64,000 nt of DNA. It comes from Burkholderia diffusa. GTDB lineage: Bacteria; Pseudomonadota; Gammaproteobacteria; Burkholderiales; Burkholderiaceae. Positions 18,326 through 28,419 of the stretch are shown piece by piece. Numbering within the stretch: the first letter of the stretch is position 1; each line of letters opens with the position of its first letter. The stretch lies in the NCBI RefSeq assembly GCF_001718315.1, contig NZ_CP013362.1, positions 744,001 through 808,000 on the forward strand, in the 5' to 3' direction. Both the position numbers and the translations under genes were made by a program. The notes below the pieces were generated by a model, which had not been told where the DNA came from, searched no databases, and worked only from the letters and a program-made list of their open reading frames with translations.

Positions 18326-19858
18326 GTGCTGCACGGATTCGCGTTCGCGGCTGTCGCAGCCGCACTCTCGTTTCTCGTAGAGGCCATCGCGTATCCGCGC
18401 GCGTCGCTCGCCCGTTCGCCGGCGGCGATCACACTGCATGTCTGCGCGTTCGCGATCGTGGCGGGCGCGACTTTCGTCGTGACGGCACGGCCGCTTTTCT
18501 CGGTATCCGTCGCCCTGGTGCTGATCGCGTTGCTGGTCGTCATCAGCAACGCAAAATACGAAACTCTGCGCGAACCCTTCGTATTTACGGACCTGAGCCT
18601 GTTCAGCCAGGTTTTCGCCCATCCGCGTCTTTATCTGCCGTTTCTGAGTGCCGGCAAGGTGCTCGCCATCGTAGCCGCCGTGGCGGTCGCGACGGGCGGG
18701 TTTCTGATCGAACAACCGTCCGGCATGCCGGCGCGTGGCGTCGCTGCGCTGATCGCGCTTGCTTGCGTGCCATTCTGTATCGCGCTGTCGTGTCGCATGT
18801 CGCTGACGCTCGACCCGATTGCGGATCAGCGTCGGACGGGTTTCTTCGCGGCATTCGTCGCTTACCTCGTCAACGGGTTGCGGCATGCGGAGCGCAATGC
18901 GTTCTTTCGCACGGTCGACGCCGGGCCCTTCTCCGGCGGCCGTCCGGACAGCACGCCGGACGTGATCGTCATCCAGAGCGAATCCTATTTCGACGCGCGT
19001 CGTCTCGGCGCGTGCGTGTCGTCGGGGCCGTATGCGAATTTCGATCGTGCCCGCCGCGAGGCATTTGCGCAGGGCAGCCTGGACGTTCCCGCCTGGGGCG
19101 CCAATACGATGCGCAGCGAATTCGCGATGCTGACGGGATTGCCGTCTGCCGTGCTCGGCTATTCGCGCTTTTACCCGTACATGTATGTGCGCCGCGCATG
19201 TGCGTCGCTGGCGGGCTGGTTCAAGCGGGGCGGATATCGCACGCTCGCGATTCATCCGTATCACGCCGATTTCTTCGGGCGCAACCGGGCATTCCGGTTC
19301 ATGCATTTCGACCGCTTTCTGGATATTCGCGATTTCGGCGGTGCGGCCCGGATCGGGCCGTATATCGGGGATGACCCGGTGGCCGATGCGATCATTGCGA
19401 CCCTCCAGGAGCACGGCGACGGGCCGCTGTTCGCGTTTGCGATCACGATGGAAAACCACGGCCCGCTGCATCTGGAATCGGTCGGGCCGGGTGAATCCGA
19501 ATCGCGGCACACGCTCGGCGACGACGCACGCTGGCGCGACCTGACCGCTTATCTGCGACACGTCGAGAATGCCGACGGCATGATCGGCAAGCTGACTGAT
19601 TATCTCCGCAAGCGGGAGCGGCCGACCGTGCTGTGCTTTTACGGCGATCACGTTCCTGCCCTGACTTCGGTGTTCGACGCGCTCGAAACCGAACCGACCA
19701 ATAGCGACTACTTTATTTGGCGCAACTTCGCGAACGATTTCGGCGAGCACCGAAACGTTCGCGTCGAGAGTCTCGGTGCTGCGATACAGCGCGCGATGGT
19801 GCACGTCGATTGCACTCGCGCCGCGTCGCCGACCGGGATGCTGCAGACGCCGGCATGA
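18326..19858 (+). CDS. wcbQ: LTA-synthase-like membrane sulfatase-fold protein (WcbQ-like)
   Basis: About 510 aa from GTG 18326, one base after the preceding stop. The first about 150 residues form several hydrophobic membrane segments, followed by a periplasmic alkaline-phosphatase/sulfatase-fold domain. The LTA-synthase/OpgB type catalytic set is visible: E219 in QSESYFDAR, candidate nucleophile T261 in GANTMRSEF, H378 in MENHGP and D441-H442 in YGDHVPAL. Family members move phosphoglycerol or phosphoethanolamine from phospholipids onto lipids or glycans outside the inner membrane. Here it could decorate the capsule or its lipid anchor. Its stop overlaps the PKS start (ATGA). The reaction is inferred. 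Confidence 0.8.
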   Translation: MLHGFAFAAVAAALSFLVEAIAYPRASLARSPAAITLHVCAFAIVAGATFVVTARPLFSVSVALVLIALLVVISNAKYETLREPFVFTDLSLFSQVFAHPRLYLPFLSAGKVLAIVAAVAVATGGFLIEQPSGMPARGVAALIALACVPFCIALSCRMSLTLDPIADQRRTGFFAAFVAYLVNGLRHAERNAFFRTVDAGPFSGGRPDSTPDVIVIQSESYFDARRLGACVSSGPYANFDRARREAFAQGSLDVPAWGANTMRSEFAMLTGLPSAVLGYSRFYPYMYVRRACASLAGWFKRGGYRTLAIHPYHADFFGRNRAFRFMHFDRFLDIRDFGGAARIGPYIGDDPVADAIIATLQEHGDGPLFAFAITMENHGPLHLESVGPGESESRHTLGDDARWRDLTAYLRHVENADGMIGKLTDYLRKRERPTVLCFYGDHVPALTSVFDALETEPTNSDYFIWRNFANDFGEHRNVRVESLGAAIQRAMVHVDCTRAASPTGMLQTPA

Positions 19859-22800
19859 TGATGGAAAAGAAAATTGCAATTATCGGGATGGCGTGTCGCT
19901 TTCCCGGTGGGGTTGAGGGACCCGACGACTTCTGGCAACTGTTGTGTGATGAACGCGATGCCGTGACCGCCATTCCGCCGGACCGATTCGGCACATCGTT
20001 CTACCAGCACCCGTCGAAACGGGAGCCGGGAAAGAGTTATACGTTCGCGGCAGGTGTCGTCGACGACGTCGCGGGCTTCGACGCCGAATTCTTCGGTATC
20101 TCGCCGCGCGAGGCCGCGCAAATGGACCCGCAGCAGCGGCTGCTGCTCGAACTCGCGTGGGAGGCGTTCGAGGACGCCGGCGTTCGTCCGGCCGCGATGC
20201 GCGGACGCGATTGCGGCGTGTTCGTCGGCGTGGCGGGCATGGATTACGGCAACCGCAATATGGACGACATGAACACGATCGATCCGTATTCGGCAACCGG
20301 CAACACGCTCAGCATCGCATCGAACCGCGTGTCCTACCTGTTCGACCTGCGCGGCCCGAGCATGTCGGTCGACACCGCATGCTCGTCGTCGCTCGTCGCG
20401 CTTCATCAGGCGGTCCGGGCGTTGCAGTCCGGTGAAACGGCGATGGCGCTTGCCGGCGGGGTCAACCTGCTGCTGCACCCGTTCGGATTCGTCAGCTTCT
20501 CGAAGGCGTCGATGCTGTCGCCGCGCGGCCGTTGCCGCGCGTTCGACGCGACCGGCGACGGCTACGTGCGCGCCGAAGGCGGTGCGTTCGTGCTGCTCAA
20601 GCCGCTCGACCAGGCGCTGGCCGACGGCGATACGATCCACGCGGTCATCGCCGGATCGGGCGTAAATTCGGATGGCCATTCGCACGGCGGCATCAACGTG
20701 CCGGCAGCAGCGACGCAGGCGGACCTGCTGCGCGCGGTGTATCGGCGCGCGGGCATCGATCCGCGTACGCTCGCGTATCTCGAGGCGCATGGCACGGGCA
20801 CCGCGGTTGGCGATCCGATCGAAGCGCGCGCGTTGATCGACGCGGTGTCGGGCGGCCGACCAAAGTCCGATCCGCTGCTGATCGGTTCGGTCAAGACCAA
20901 TATCGGACACCTCGAAACGGCATCGGGCATGGCCGGTCTGCTGAAGGCCGTGCTGTGCCTGAAGCACCGCGCGGTGCCGCGTTCGCTGCATTTCGACACA
21001 CCCAACCCCGGCATCGATTTCGAAGGTGGCCGCTTGCGCGTGGTCGATCGGTTCACGCCGCTTGCGCGCGGCGATGCGCCGCTGACCATCGGCATCAATT
21101 CGTTCGGCTTTGGCGGCACGAATGCGCACGTCGTCGTCACCGAAGCGGCGGCGGCGCCAGGGGAGCAGTCGGCGGCAAGGAGCGATGCTCCGTTGCCGCC
21201 GCTGGTTCTTACCGCACGGTCGCCGGCCGCGCTGGCAGCCGTCGCTGCACGCCATCTCGCACGCCTGCAGTCGGGTGCCGACTGGGCCGCGCTCGCGGCC
21301 GCCGCCGCCCGGCGGCGCCAGTGGCTGGAGCATCGCGCGGTCGTCGCGCCGGCGGATCGGGCTGAAGGCTTGGCAGCGCTTGCCGCACTCACGCAGCCGT
21401 CGGAGCGCGGGTTGCCGGCCTGCGCAGTGCAGGCGCAGGCCATCGAAGGCGATGCGCCCGTCGCGTTCGTCTACGCGGGCAACGGCTGTCAATGGGCCGG
21501 GATGGGCAAGCGGCTCTATGCGGAGGATGCGGTGTTTCGCGCGGCGCTCGACGAAGTCGATGCGCTGTGGCGCGCGGACGGCAACGCGTCGCTCGTCGAA
21601 GTCATGTGCGAAGGCGCCGACGCCGAATGGCTCGCCGCGACCGAGAACGCGCAGCCGCTGCTGTTCGCGATGCAGGTCGGCATCACGCGGGTGCTGACCG
21701 CGCGCGGCATCCGCTTCGATGCGGCGGTCGGTCACAGTGTCGGCGAGATCGCGGCGGCCTGGGTGTCGGGCGCGCTCACGCTCGCCGAGGCCGTGCGCGT
21801 GATCCGCATTCGCAGCGGTGCCCAAGGCCTGACGCGCGGCGCGGGCAGAATGGCGGCGGCCGGCATCGGCGAGGCTGTGGCGCGCGACTGGATCGCGCGT
21901 CTCGATCTCGCCGCGGCCATTGAAATCGCGGGCACCAACAGCCCCGAATCGGTGACGCTCGCAGGTTCTCAAGCCGCGCTCGAAGCGATCGGCGCGGCGC
22001 TCGTGGACGCCGGCCATTTCTATCAGATGCTTGGTCTCGATTACGCGTTCCACAGCAGCCGCATGGACTCGATCGAGCAGGTCGTACGCGACGGGCTGGC
22101 CGATCTCGCGCCGCGCGATACGCATACGCGATTCGTGTCGACGGTGACCGGCGACACGTTGCCGGGTACCGCGCTCGACGCGGATTACTGGTGGCGCAAC
22201 ATTCGCGAGCCGGTCCGTTTCGGCGATGCAATTGCCCGCCTGGCTGACGATCGCGTGCGCGTGTTCGTCGAAATCGCCCCGCATTCGATACTGCGCACCT
22301 ACGTGAAGCAGACGCTTGCCGCACGCGTCGCGCCGGGCGTCGTCGTGCCGACGCTCAAGCGCCAGCACGACAGTGCGGAAATGCTCGCTCATTCGATCCT
22401 GTCGGCAGTCGCGCAGGGCGCGCGTGTCGATCTCGATCGCCTCGTTCCCGATGTTCCGCACGCCGCGCTACCGACTTATCCGTGGCAGCGCGAGCGATAC
22501 TGGCTTGTGCCGAGTGTCGAGGGCTACGGGCTCGTGAATCGTCGCGTCGATCATCCGCTGCTCGGCTATCGCCTGCACGAGCATGCATTTGCCTGGGAGA
22601 ACCAACTCGATCCGCAGCGCGTGCCGATGCTTGCCGATCACGTGGTCGACGGCGGCGTCGCGTTCCCCGGCGCCGGTTATGTCGAAATGGCACTCGCGGC
22701 GGCGCGTACGTTCTTCGGCACACAGGATGTGGCCATTGAGAACGTCGAGATCCGCATGCCGGTCGTGTTCCAGCCGCAGCACGCGAAGCTGTTCAGGTTC

Positions 22801-25800
22801 TCGATCGACGTGCGCACCGCGTTGTTTGCGATCGAGACGCGCGACCGGATGTCGGACGGTCCATGGAACCTGAACGTGACGGGGCGCCTGCTCGAAAGCG
22901 GCAATACGCTCGATGCGGACAGCACGCCGGATGCGTCCGTCGTCGCCCATCTGCAGTCGCGCCCGGTGCTTTCCGGCGACGCACTGTATGCGGGCACGAC
23001 GGCCATCGGCCTGAGCTACGGGCCGGCGTTCCGGTGGGTGCGGTCGCTGCGCGTGTCGGGCGACGACGCGCTTGCGGAGCTCGATGTTCCGTCGGTTCTT
23101 GCCGATGCGTATGCGCGGTCGGACTATCTGCTGCATCCCGCGCTGATGGACAGCGGCTTCCACCCGCTGTTCGCGGTGCTGGCGCAGGCCGGCGCCGCGC
23201 CGGACGATGCGCATTCGGCGTTTGTTCCCGTGCAGATCGGTCGCGTCGATTTCCTGAGCGGCGAGGCGATTCGTCGCGTGCTGGCGCGCATTCATCGCCG
23301 CAGCCCGCATTCGATCGTCGCGTCGTTCGAATTCATCGATGCAAACGGCAAGATCGTCGCGCGCCTTTCCGCGTGCCGCTTCCGTCGCATCGATCTCGCC
23401 GGGCGCCGTCACGGCGCGCCGGCGCGTTTTGCCTACGTGCTCGAAGCGCGGCCGCTGCCGGCCGGTTACACGGCCGACGCGTTGCCGCCGCCGGGCGTGC
23501 TCGTCGAGCGTGCGAACGCGCATGTCGCGGCGCGTGAGGATCTCGTGCGCCGCACGCAGCATCTGACCGAAATGCTGCCGCTGCTCGATGTGCTCGCCGG
23601 TCTGCATGCGCTCGATGCGCTGGATGCACTCGGCGAGTTCGCCCAGCCGACGCTGCCGACGAACACGCACCCGCAACTGGTCGCGCGACTGGCGGAAATT
23701 GTCGTCGAGGACGGACTGGCCCGCTTCGAAGGCAATCGCCTGGTTCGCGATGACGAAGCCTGCGCGGCGATGCCCGCGCGTGACGCGCTGTGGCGCGACG
23801 TGCTGGCGGCATCGCCGGCCCATGTCGCCGAACTGACGCTGCTGGCGCACGTCGGCGCGGCGCTGCCGCACGCACTGCGCGACACGTCGCTCGAGGGCGC
23901 GCCGCTGTCGTCGACCGGGCGCAGTCTGGTCGAACAGTTCTTCGATGCATCACCGACATGGGCGCATGCGCGCGCGCTGCTCGCCGCCTGCGTGACGCAG
24001 GCTGTCGCAGCGTGGCCGGATGCACGCCGCTTGCGTGTACTGGAGTTCGGCCCCGCGAACGGCGACGTGCTGCAGCCGCTCGACGTGGAGGTGCCGGCCG
24101 GTCGCTGCGAATACCTGCTGGCGGGTACGCCGCAGCAGCTCGCAGGTTTCGATGCGGAAGCTCACGCGCACGTGCGGACGCTGGCGTTCGCGATCGACGC
24201 ACCGCTGTTCTCGCAATGCCGCGACACGACGCCGTTCGACATCGTGATCGTCAACCGGATGCTGGGCGATCATCCGGATCCGCTCTCCGCGCTGACGGCA
24301 ATCTCCGAACGGCTCGCGCCGGGCGGGCTCGTCGCCATTGCCGATGCGCGCCGCAGCCGGTTCTCCGACATCGTGTTCGGCACGGCCGGTGGCGGCGCTG
24401 CCGGCGCGTACGGCGCACTCGCGCCTGCCGTGATCGAGTCGATGTGCGAACGAGCCGGACTGGTCGACGTGGTGCGTGATACCGAACAAGGCCTCGATCT
24501 CGAGGGTATGCCGACGTTCTTCATCGCGCGCAAGCCGGCTGCCCGCGAGCAAGGTGCCGGCGCATCGCGGGACCAGGGTCGAGCGCATTGCATGGCGCCA
24601 AGTGACGGCGCGCACTGGCTGATCGCACAGGACGATGACGATGCGTTCGGTATCGCGCTGGCGGGCGAGCTCGAGCGACTGGGTTGCCGCGTCGAGTCGG
24701 CAGCGGTGTGTGACGTCGCGGCATGGTCGGCGCGTCAGCCGGCCGGGCATCCGGCGCATGTCGTGTTCGTGGCGCCGCTTGCATTGCGCGACACCGCCGA
24801 CGGTGCGGCCATGATGCGCGCGCAGCACGTCGGCGCGCTCGCGCTGGCATCGCTCGTGCGCGATCTCGATGCTGCCGGCGCGACGGAGCGTGGACGACTG
24901 TGTGTCGTGACGCGTGGCGGCGCGCCGTTTGCCGCAGGCACGTCATCACGCCCCGAGCATGGAACGTTGTGGGGTCTCGGCCGCGTGATAGCGAACGAGT
25001 ATCCGACGCTGCCGCTCAGGTTGATCGACGTCGATCGCGCCGTCGGACAACCGGCCTCGCAGCTTGCGATGGCGCTGCTTGGCGACGATGGCGAGGAAGA
25101 AGTGCTGCTTGGCCCGCGGGGCCGCTACGTGCCGCGCATGCTGCCCGCTGCCCAGGCGGCCGAGCGTGGCGACGCGCTGTCGAGCGCATCGGACCGGCCG
25201 GCCGCACGGCTCGCATTCGACATGCCGGGTTCGTTGAGCAATCTCGAATGGTTCGCGATGCCGGCACGCGATCTCGCGGCCGGCGAGGTGGAGATCGAGC
25301 CGATGGCGACGGGGCTCAATTTCCGCGACGTGATGTATGCGATGGGGCTGCTGTCCGACGAAGCCGTCGAGTCGGGCTTCGCGGGCGCGACGATTGGCAT
25401 GGAAATGTCGGGACGCGTCGCGCGGGTCGGCGCGGACGTCGAAGGGTTTGCTCCGGGTGACGCGGTGCTGGGTTTCGCACCGGCATCGTTCGCGACACGC
25501 GTGGTCACGCGTGCAACCGCGATCGCACGCAAGCCCGACACGATGTCGTTCGAGGAGGCCGCCACGATTCCGACGACGTTCTTCACCGCGTACTACGCGT
25601 TGTGCGAACTCGCGCGACTGCGACGCGGCGAGCGCGTGCTCGTGCACGGCGGCGCGGGCGGGGTCGGTATCGCTGCGATCCAGATCGCGCGGCATCTCGG
25701 CGCGGAAGTCTTCGCCACCGCCGGCAGCGACGAGAAGCGCGAGTTCATTCGCCTGCTCGGTGTCGAACGCGTGTTCGATTCGCGCAGCCTCGCGTTTGCC

Positions 25801-27471
25801 GACGAGATCCGTGCGTGCACGCACGGCGAAGGCGTCGACATCGTGCTCAATTCGCTCGCAGGCGAAGCGATGGTGCGCAGCATCGACACGCTGCGTCCGT
25901 TCGGCCGCTTCCTCGAACTCGGCAAGCGCGACTTCTACGAGAACAGCCAGATCGGCCTGCGGCCGTTCCGCAACAACATCAGCTATTTCGGCATCGACGC
26001 GGATCAGCTGATGGGCGTGCTGCCGTCTCTGACGACGCGACTGTTCGAGGAAGTGATGGGGCTGTTCTCCGCCGGCGTGCTGCATCCGTTGCCATACCGC
26101 GCGTTCCCGGCGGCACGTGCGGAGGAAGCATTCCGCTACATGCAGCAGGCGCGCCAGATCGGCAAGGTGCTCGTCACCTATCCGTCGGGCACACCGGTGC
26201 CGACGCGTGGCGTTGCGGCGCCGACGCGGCGGCTCGACCCGCAGGCGGCGTACCTGATCGTCGGCGGCACCGGCGGCTTGGGCTTCGCGACCGCGCGCTG
26301 GATGATCGAGCGCGGCGCACGGCACCTGACGCTCGCGAGTCGCAGCGGCGTGCTGGGCGCGGCAATGCAGGCGGAGGTCGATCGTTGGCGAGACGCGCTC
26401 GGCGTTGAAGTGTCGGTTGCTCGATGCGACGTGACCGACGGCACGGCACTCAACGCCCTCGTCGACGAAATCGAACGTCGCGGAACACCGCTCAAGGGCG
26501 TATTGCATTCGGCGATGCAGATCGATGACGGGCTCCTGCGCAACATTGACGACGCGCGCTTCGCGGCCGTGCTCGAACCGAAGGTCGCCGGTGCGTGGAA
26601 CCTGCACCGTGCGACGCAGCGTTGCACACTCGATTTCTTCGTCGTGTATTCGTCGGCGACGACCTTTCTCGGCAACCCTGGGCAGGGTGCGTACGTTGCC
26701 GCCAACGGCTTCCTCGAGGCGCTGGTCGCACATCGCCGCGCGGCCGGTCAGCCGGCCCTGTTCATGGCGTGGGGGCCGATCGAGGACGTTGGCTTCCTGG
26801 CGCGCAATGCCGGCACGCGCGAGGCGTTGCAGTCGCGGATCGGTGGTGCATCGATCACATCGGACGAAGCAATGGCCGCGCTCGAACGTGCGCTTGTTCA
26901 AGGGACTGCCGGCGAAGCCGTCGTGCGCCTCGACTGGAGCGCCGTCGCGCGCGGCATGCCGGCCGCGCATGCTCGGCGATACACCGCATTGCAGACGGGT
27001 GGGGCGGCCGAAACGGCGAGCGAGGATCGTGTGTTGCTGGAGCAATTGCGTATGTTGCCGCCTGCCGAGGCGGTCGCGCTTGTCGAGACGGCGTTGCGCG
27101 GCCAGATCGCGCGGATTTTGCACATGTCGCCGGAGCGCGTCGATGCCGGCCGCTCGGTCCTCGATCTCGGGATGGACTCTCTGATGGGCATGGAACTCGG
27201 CATGGCCGTCGAGGAGACCTTCGGCGTCAAGCTGTCGATCATGGCGATCGCGGAAGGTGCGACGGTGCACACACTGGCGGAGCGCATCGTCGAATTGCTC
27301 GGTGCGCGCAACGGCGATGGAACGGCCGCGACTTCCGACGAACTGGCGGAGGCGTTGGTCGCGCGACACGCATTGGGCGATGAGGCGCGCTCGACGCTCG
27401 CACGTCATCAGGATCACGAAGAAAAACAGGGGGCAGCAACATGCAAGTCGACGCCGGCGCATGCCGGGTGA
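19855..27471 (+). CDS. wcbR: Reducing type I polyketide synthase, KS-AT-DH-MT-ER-KR-ACP (WcbR-like)
   Basis: About 2538 aa from ATG 19855 (overlapping the wcbQ stop). Domains: KS about 4-431 with C176 in VDTACSSSL, H312 in EAHGTG and H352 in NIGHLE; AT about 535-840 with S628 in GHSVGE; DH about 900-1185 with H929 in HxxxGxxxxP and D1099; a methyltransferase-like region about 1355-1560 (LEFGPANGD near 1397); a structural pseudo-KR; ER about 1792-2105 with GGAGGVGIAAIQIA; KR about 2133-2310 with GGTGGLG and S2267/Y2280; ACP with S2442 in LGMDSLMG. All reductive sites look intact, so each cycle could yield a saturated, fatty-acid-like chain. No thioesterase is present; release may fall to the oxoamine synthase at 28420. 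It matches the B. pseudomallei capsule gene annotated as a fatty acid synthase. Confidence 0.93.
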   Translation: MMMEKKIAIIGMACRFPGGVEGPDDFWQLLCDERDAVTAIPPDRFGTSFYQHPSKREPGKSYTFAAGVVDDVAGFDAEFFGISPREAAQMDPQQRLLLELAWEAFEDAGVRPAAMRGRDCGVFVGVAGMDYGNRNMDDMNTIDPYSATGNTLSIASNRVSYLFDLRGPSMSVDTACSSSLVALHQAVRALQSGETAMALAGGVNLLLHPFGFVSFSKASMLSPRGRCRAFDATGDGYVRAEGGAFVLLKPLDQALADGDTIHAVIAGSGVNSDGHSHGGINVPAAATQADLLRAVYRRAGIDPRTLAYLEAHGTGTAVGDPIEARALIDAVSGGRPKSDPLLIGSVKTNIGHLETASGMAGLLKAVLCLKHRAVPRSLHFDTPNPGIDFEGGRLRVVDRFTPLARGDAPLTIGINSFGFGGTNAHVVVTEAAAAPGEQSAARSDAPLPPLVLTARSPAALAAVAARHLARLQSGADWAALAAAAARRRQWLEHRAVVAPADRAEGLAALAALTQPSERGLPACAVQAQAIEGDAPVAFVYAGNGCQWAGMGKRLYAEDAVFRAALDEVDALWRADGNASLVEVMCEGADAEWLAATENAQPLLFAMQVGITRVLTARGIRFDAAVGHSVGEIAAAWVSGALTLAEAVRVIRIRSGAQGLTRGAGRMAAAGIGEAVARDWIARLDLAAAIEIAGTNSPESVTLAGSQAALEAIGAALVDAGHFYQMLGLDYAFHSSRMDSIEQVVRDGLADLAPRDTHTRFVSTVTGDTLPGTALDADYWWRNIREPVRFGDAIARLADDRVRVFVEIAPHSILRTYVKQTLAARVAPGVVVPTLKRQHDSAEMLAHSILSAVAQGARVDLDRLVPDVPHAALPTYPWQRERYWLVPSVEGYGLVNRRVDHPLLGYRLHEHAFAWENQLDPQRVPMLADHVVDGGVAFPGAGYVEMALAAARTFFGTQDVAIENVEIRMPVVFQPQHAKLFRFSIDVRTALFAIETRDRMSDGPWNLNVTGRLLESGNTLDADSTPDASVVAHLQSRPVLSGDALYAGTTAIGLSYGPAFRWVRSLRVSGDDALAELDVPSVLADAYARSDYLLHPALMDSGFHPLFAVLAQAGAAPDDAHSAFVPVQIGRVDFLSGEAIRRVLARIHRRSPHSIVASFEFIDANGKIVARLSACRFRRIDLAGRRHGAPARFAYVLEARPLPAGYTADALPPPGVLVERANAHVAAREDLVRRTQHLTEMLPLLDVLAGLHALDALDALGEFAQPTLPTNTHPQLVARLAEIVVEDGLARFEGNRLVRDDEACAAMPARDALWRDVLAASPAHVAELTLLAHVGAALPHALRDTSLEGAPLSSTGRSLVEQFFDASPTWAHARALLAACVTQAVAAWPDARRLRVLEFGPANGDVLQPLDVEVPAGRCEYLLAGTPQQLAGFDAEAHAHVRTLAFAIDAPLFSQCRDTTPFDIVIVNRMLGDHPDPLSALTAISERLAPGGLVAIADARRSRFSDIVFGTAGGGAAGAYGALAPAVIESMCERAGLVDVVRDTEQGLDLEGMPTFFIARKPAAREQGAGASRDQGRAHCMAPSDGAHWLIAQDDDDAFGIALAGELERLGCRVESAAVCDVAAWSARQPAGHPAHVVFVAPLALRDTADGAAMMRAQHVGALALASLVRDLDAAGATERGRLCVVTRGGAPFAAGTSSRPEHGTLWGLGRVIANEYPTLPLRLIDVDRAVGQPASQLAMALLGDDGEEEVLLGPRGRYVPRMLPAAQAAERGDALSSASDRPAARLAFDMPGSLSNLEWFAMPARDLAAGEVEIEPMATGLNFRDVMYAMGLLSDEAVESGFAGATIGMEMSGRVARVGADVEGFAPGDAVLGFAPASFATRVVTRATAIARKPDTMSFEEAATIPTTFFTAYYALCELARLRRGERVLVHGGAGGVGIAAIQIARHLGAEVFATAGSDEKREFIRLLGVERVFDSRSLAFADEIRACTHGEGVDIVLNSLAGEAMVRSIDTLRPFGRFLELGKRDFYENSQIGLRPFRNNISYFGIDADQLMGVLPSLTTRLFEEVMGLFSAGVLHPLPYRAFPAARAEEAFRYMQQARQIGKVLVTYPSGTPVPTRGVAAPTRRLDPQAAYLIVGGTGGLGFATARWMIERGARHLTLASRSGVLGAAMQAEVDRWRDALGVEVSVARCDVTDGTALNALVDEIERRGTPLKGVLHSAMQIDDGLLRNIDDARFAAVLEPKVAGAWNLHRATQRCTLDFFVVYSSATTFLGNPGQGAYVAANGFLEALVAHRRAAGQPALFMAWGPIEDVGFLARNAGTREALQSRIGGASITSDEAMAALERALVQGTAGEAVVRLDWSAVARGMPAAHARRYTALQTGGAAETASEDRVLLEQLRMLPPAEAVALVETALRGQIARILHMSPERVDAGRSVLDLGMDSLMGMELGMAVEETFGVKLSIMAIAEGATVHTLAERIVELLGARNGDGTAATSDELAEALVARHALGDEARSTLARHQDHEEKQGAATCKSTPAHAG

Positions 27472-28382
27472 AAGCGCCGAAGGGGTGGCAGGCCAGCGAA
27501 GGTACGGTCGCCCGGCCGGTGACTGTGACAGGACATGGTTTGCACACCGGGCGCCGGGTCCAGGTGCGGATCGTGCCCGCGACGCCGTCGGAGAAACGGC
27601 ACGGGATCGTGTTTCGTCGCATGCGCGGCGATCATCAACTGGGGATGCTTGCCGCCGGTCCGGCGGTGCGTCGCGCGCAACCGCTTTGCACGATGCTGCG
27701 TGCCGACGACGGCATGGGCGTGCGTACGGTGGAGCACCTGCTTGCATCGCTGCTGACTTGCGAGATCGATCACGCGATCGTCGAGCTCGATGCGGAGGAA
27801 GTGCCGATTCTCGATGGTAGTGCTCGGCCGTGGATCGACGCGATCGCGGCCGGCGGCCGGGCCGAATTGCAGCGTTCGAAGCGCTTTCTCCGGGTGCTCA
27901 AGCCGGTGAGCGTGGCCGACGGCGAGGGTGCGTCACGGCGCGAATTGCTCGTCGAGCCGGCCGAGCGATACGAATTCAGCGTGCGCGACGATCTCAAGGG
28001 GTTCGGCGACATGCAGTGGGACGGCGAGGTCACGCCGGGGACGTTCGCCAGCGAGATTTCGTCGTCGCGTTCGTACGGGCGGATCAAATGGGCCGTGCCG
28101 GCGATCGCGGTCGGCTACCTGACGGGCACACCGATCCTGCGCGGCGCGAGGCCGTCGTGCACGGCGTCGATCATCGGCAATCACGTGATCGGCGGACTGC
28201 GCGCGCCCGACGAATTCGTGCGTCACCGCGTGCTCGATCTCGTCGGCGACCTGGCGCTCGCGGGCTCGCCGCTGCTCGGGCGCGTCACCGCGCATCGCCC
28301 CACCCACGAAATGAACTACAGGCTCCTCAGCGCGTTGCTCGGTACGCCCGACGCGTACGAATGGGTCGACGTATCCGCGTAA
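27441..28382 (+). CDS. wcbS: LpxC-like zinc deacetylase (WcbS-like)
   Basis: 313 aa, starting inside the PKS gene (31-bp overlap) after a GGGGGC stretch. It has the LpxC signature throughout: VTGHGLHTGRRV near the N-terminus, the zinc ligand H99 in VEHLLA, EEVPILDGSARPW, H262 and D266 in RHRVLDLVGDL, and the catalytic His H289 in RPTHEMNY. LpxC removes the N-acetyl group of UDP-3-O-acyl-GlcNAc in lipid A synthesis. This copy sits in a PKS operon rather than the cell-division cluster, so it is presumably a paralog acting on another acetamido substrate. Zinc and catalytic residues appear intact. Name given by synteny with the B. pseudomallei capsule locus. Confidence 0.85.
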   Translation: MQVDAGACRVKAPKGWQASEGTVARPVTVTGHGLHTGRRVQVRIVPATPSEKRHGIVFRRMRGDHQLGMLAAGPAVRRAQPLCTMLRADDGMGVRTVEHLLASLLTCEIDHAIVELDAEEVPILDGSARPWIDAIAAGGRAELQRSKRFLRVLKPVSVADGEGASRRELLVEPAERYEFSVRDDLKGFGDMQWDGEVTPGTFASEISSSRSYGRIKWAVPAIAVGYLTGTPILRGARPSCTASIIGNHVIGGLRAPDEFVRHRVLDLVGDLALAGSPLLGRVTAHRPTHEMNYRLLSALLGTPDAYEWVDVSA

Positions 28383-28419
28383 CGCGGACACAACGGACGG
28401 ATTGCCCGGAACCAAAGAC

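Noticed and set aside
19708-22461. Very long antisense open frame opposite the PKS gene (another lies at 24946-27747).
   Set aside because: Arg/His/Ala-rich shadow caused by high third-position GC of the PKS gene; no domains.
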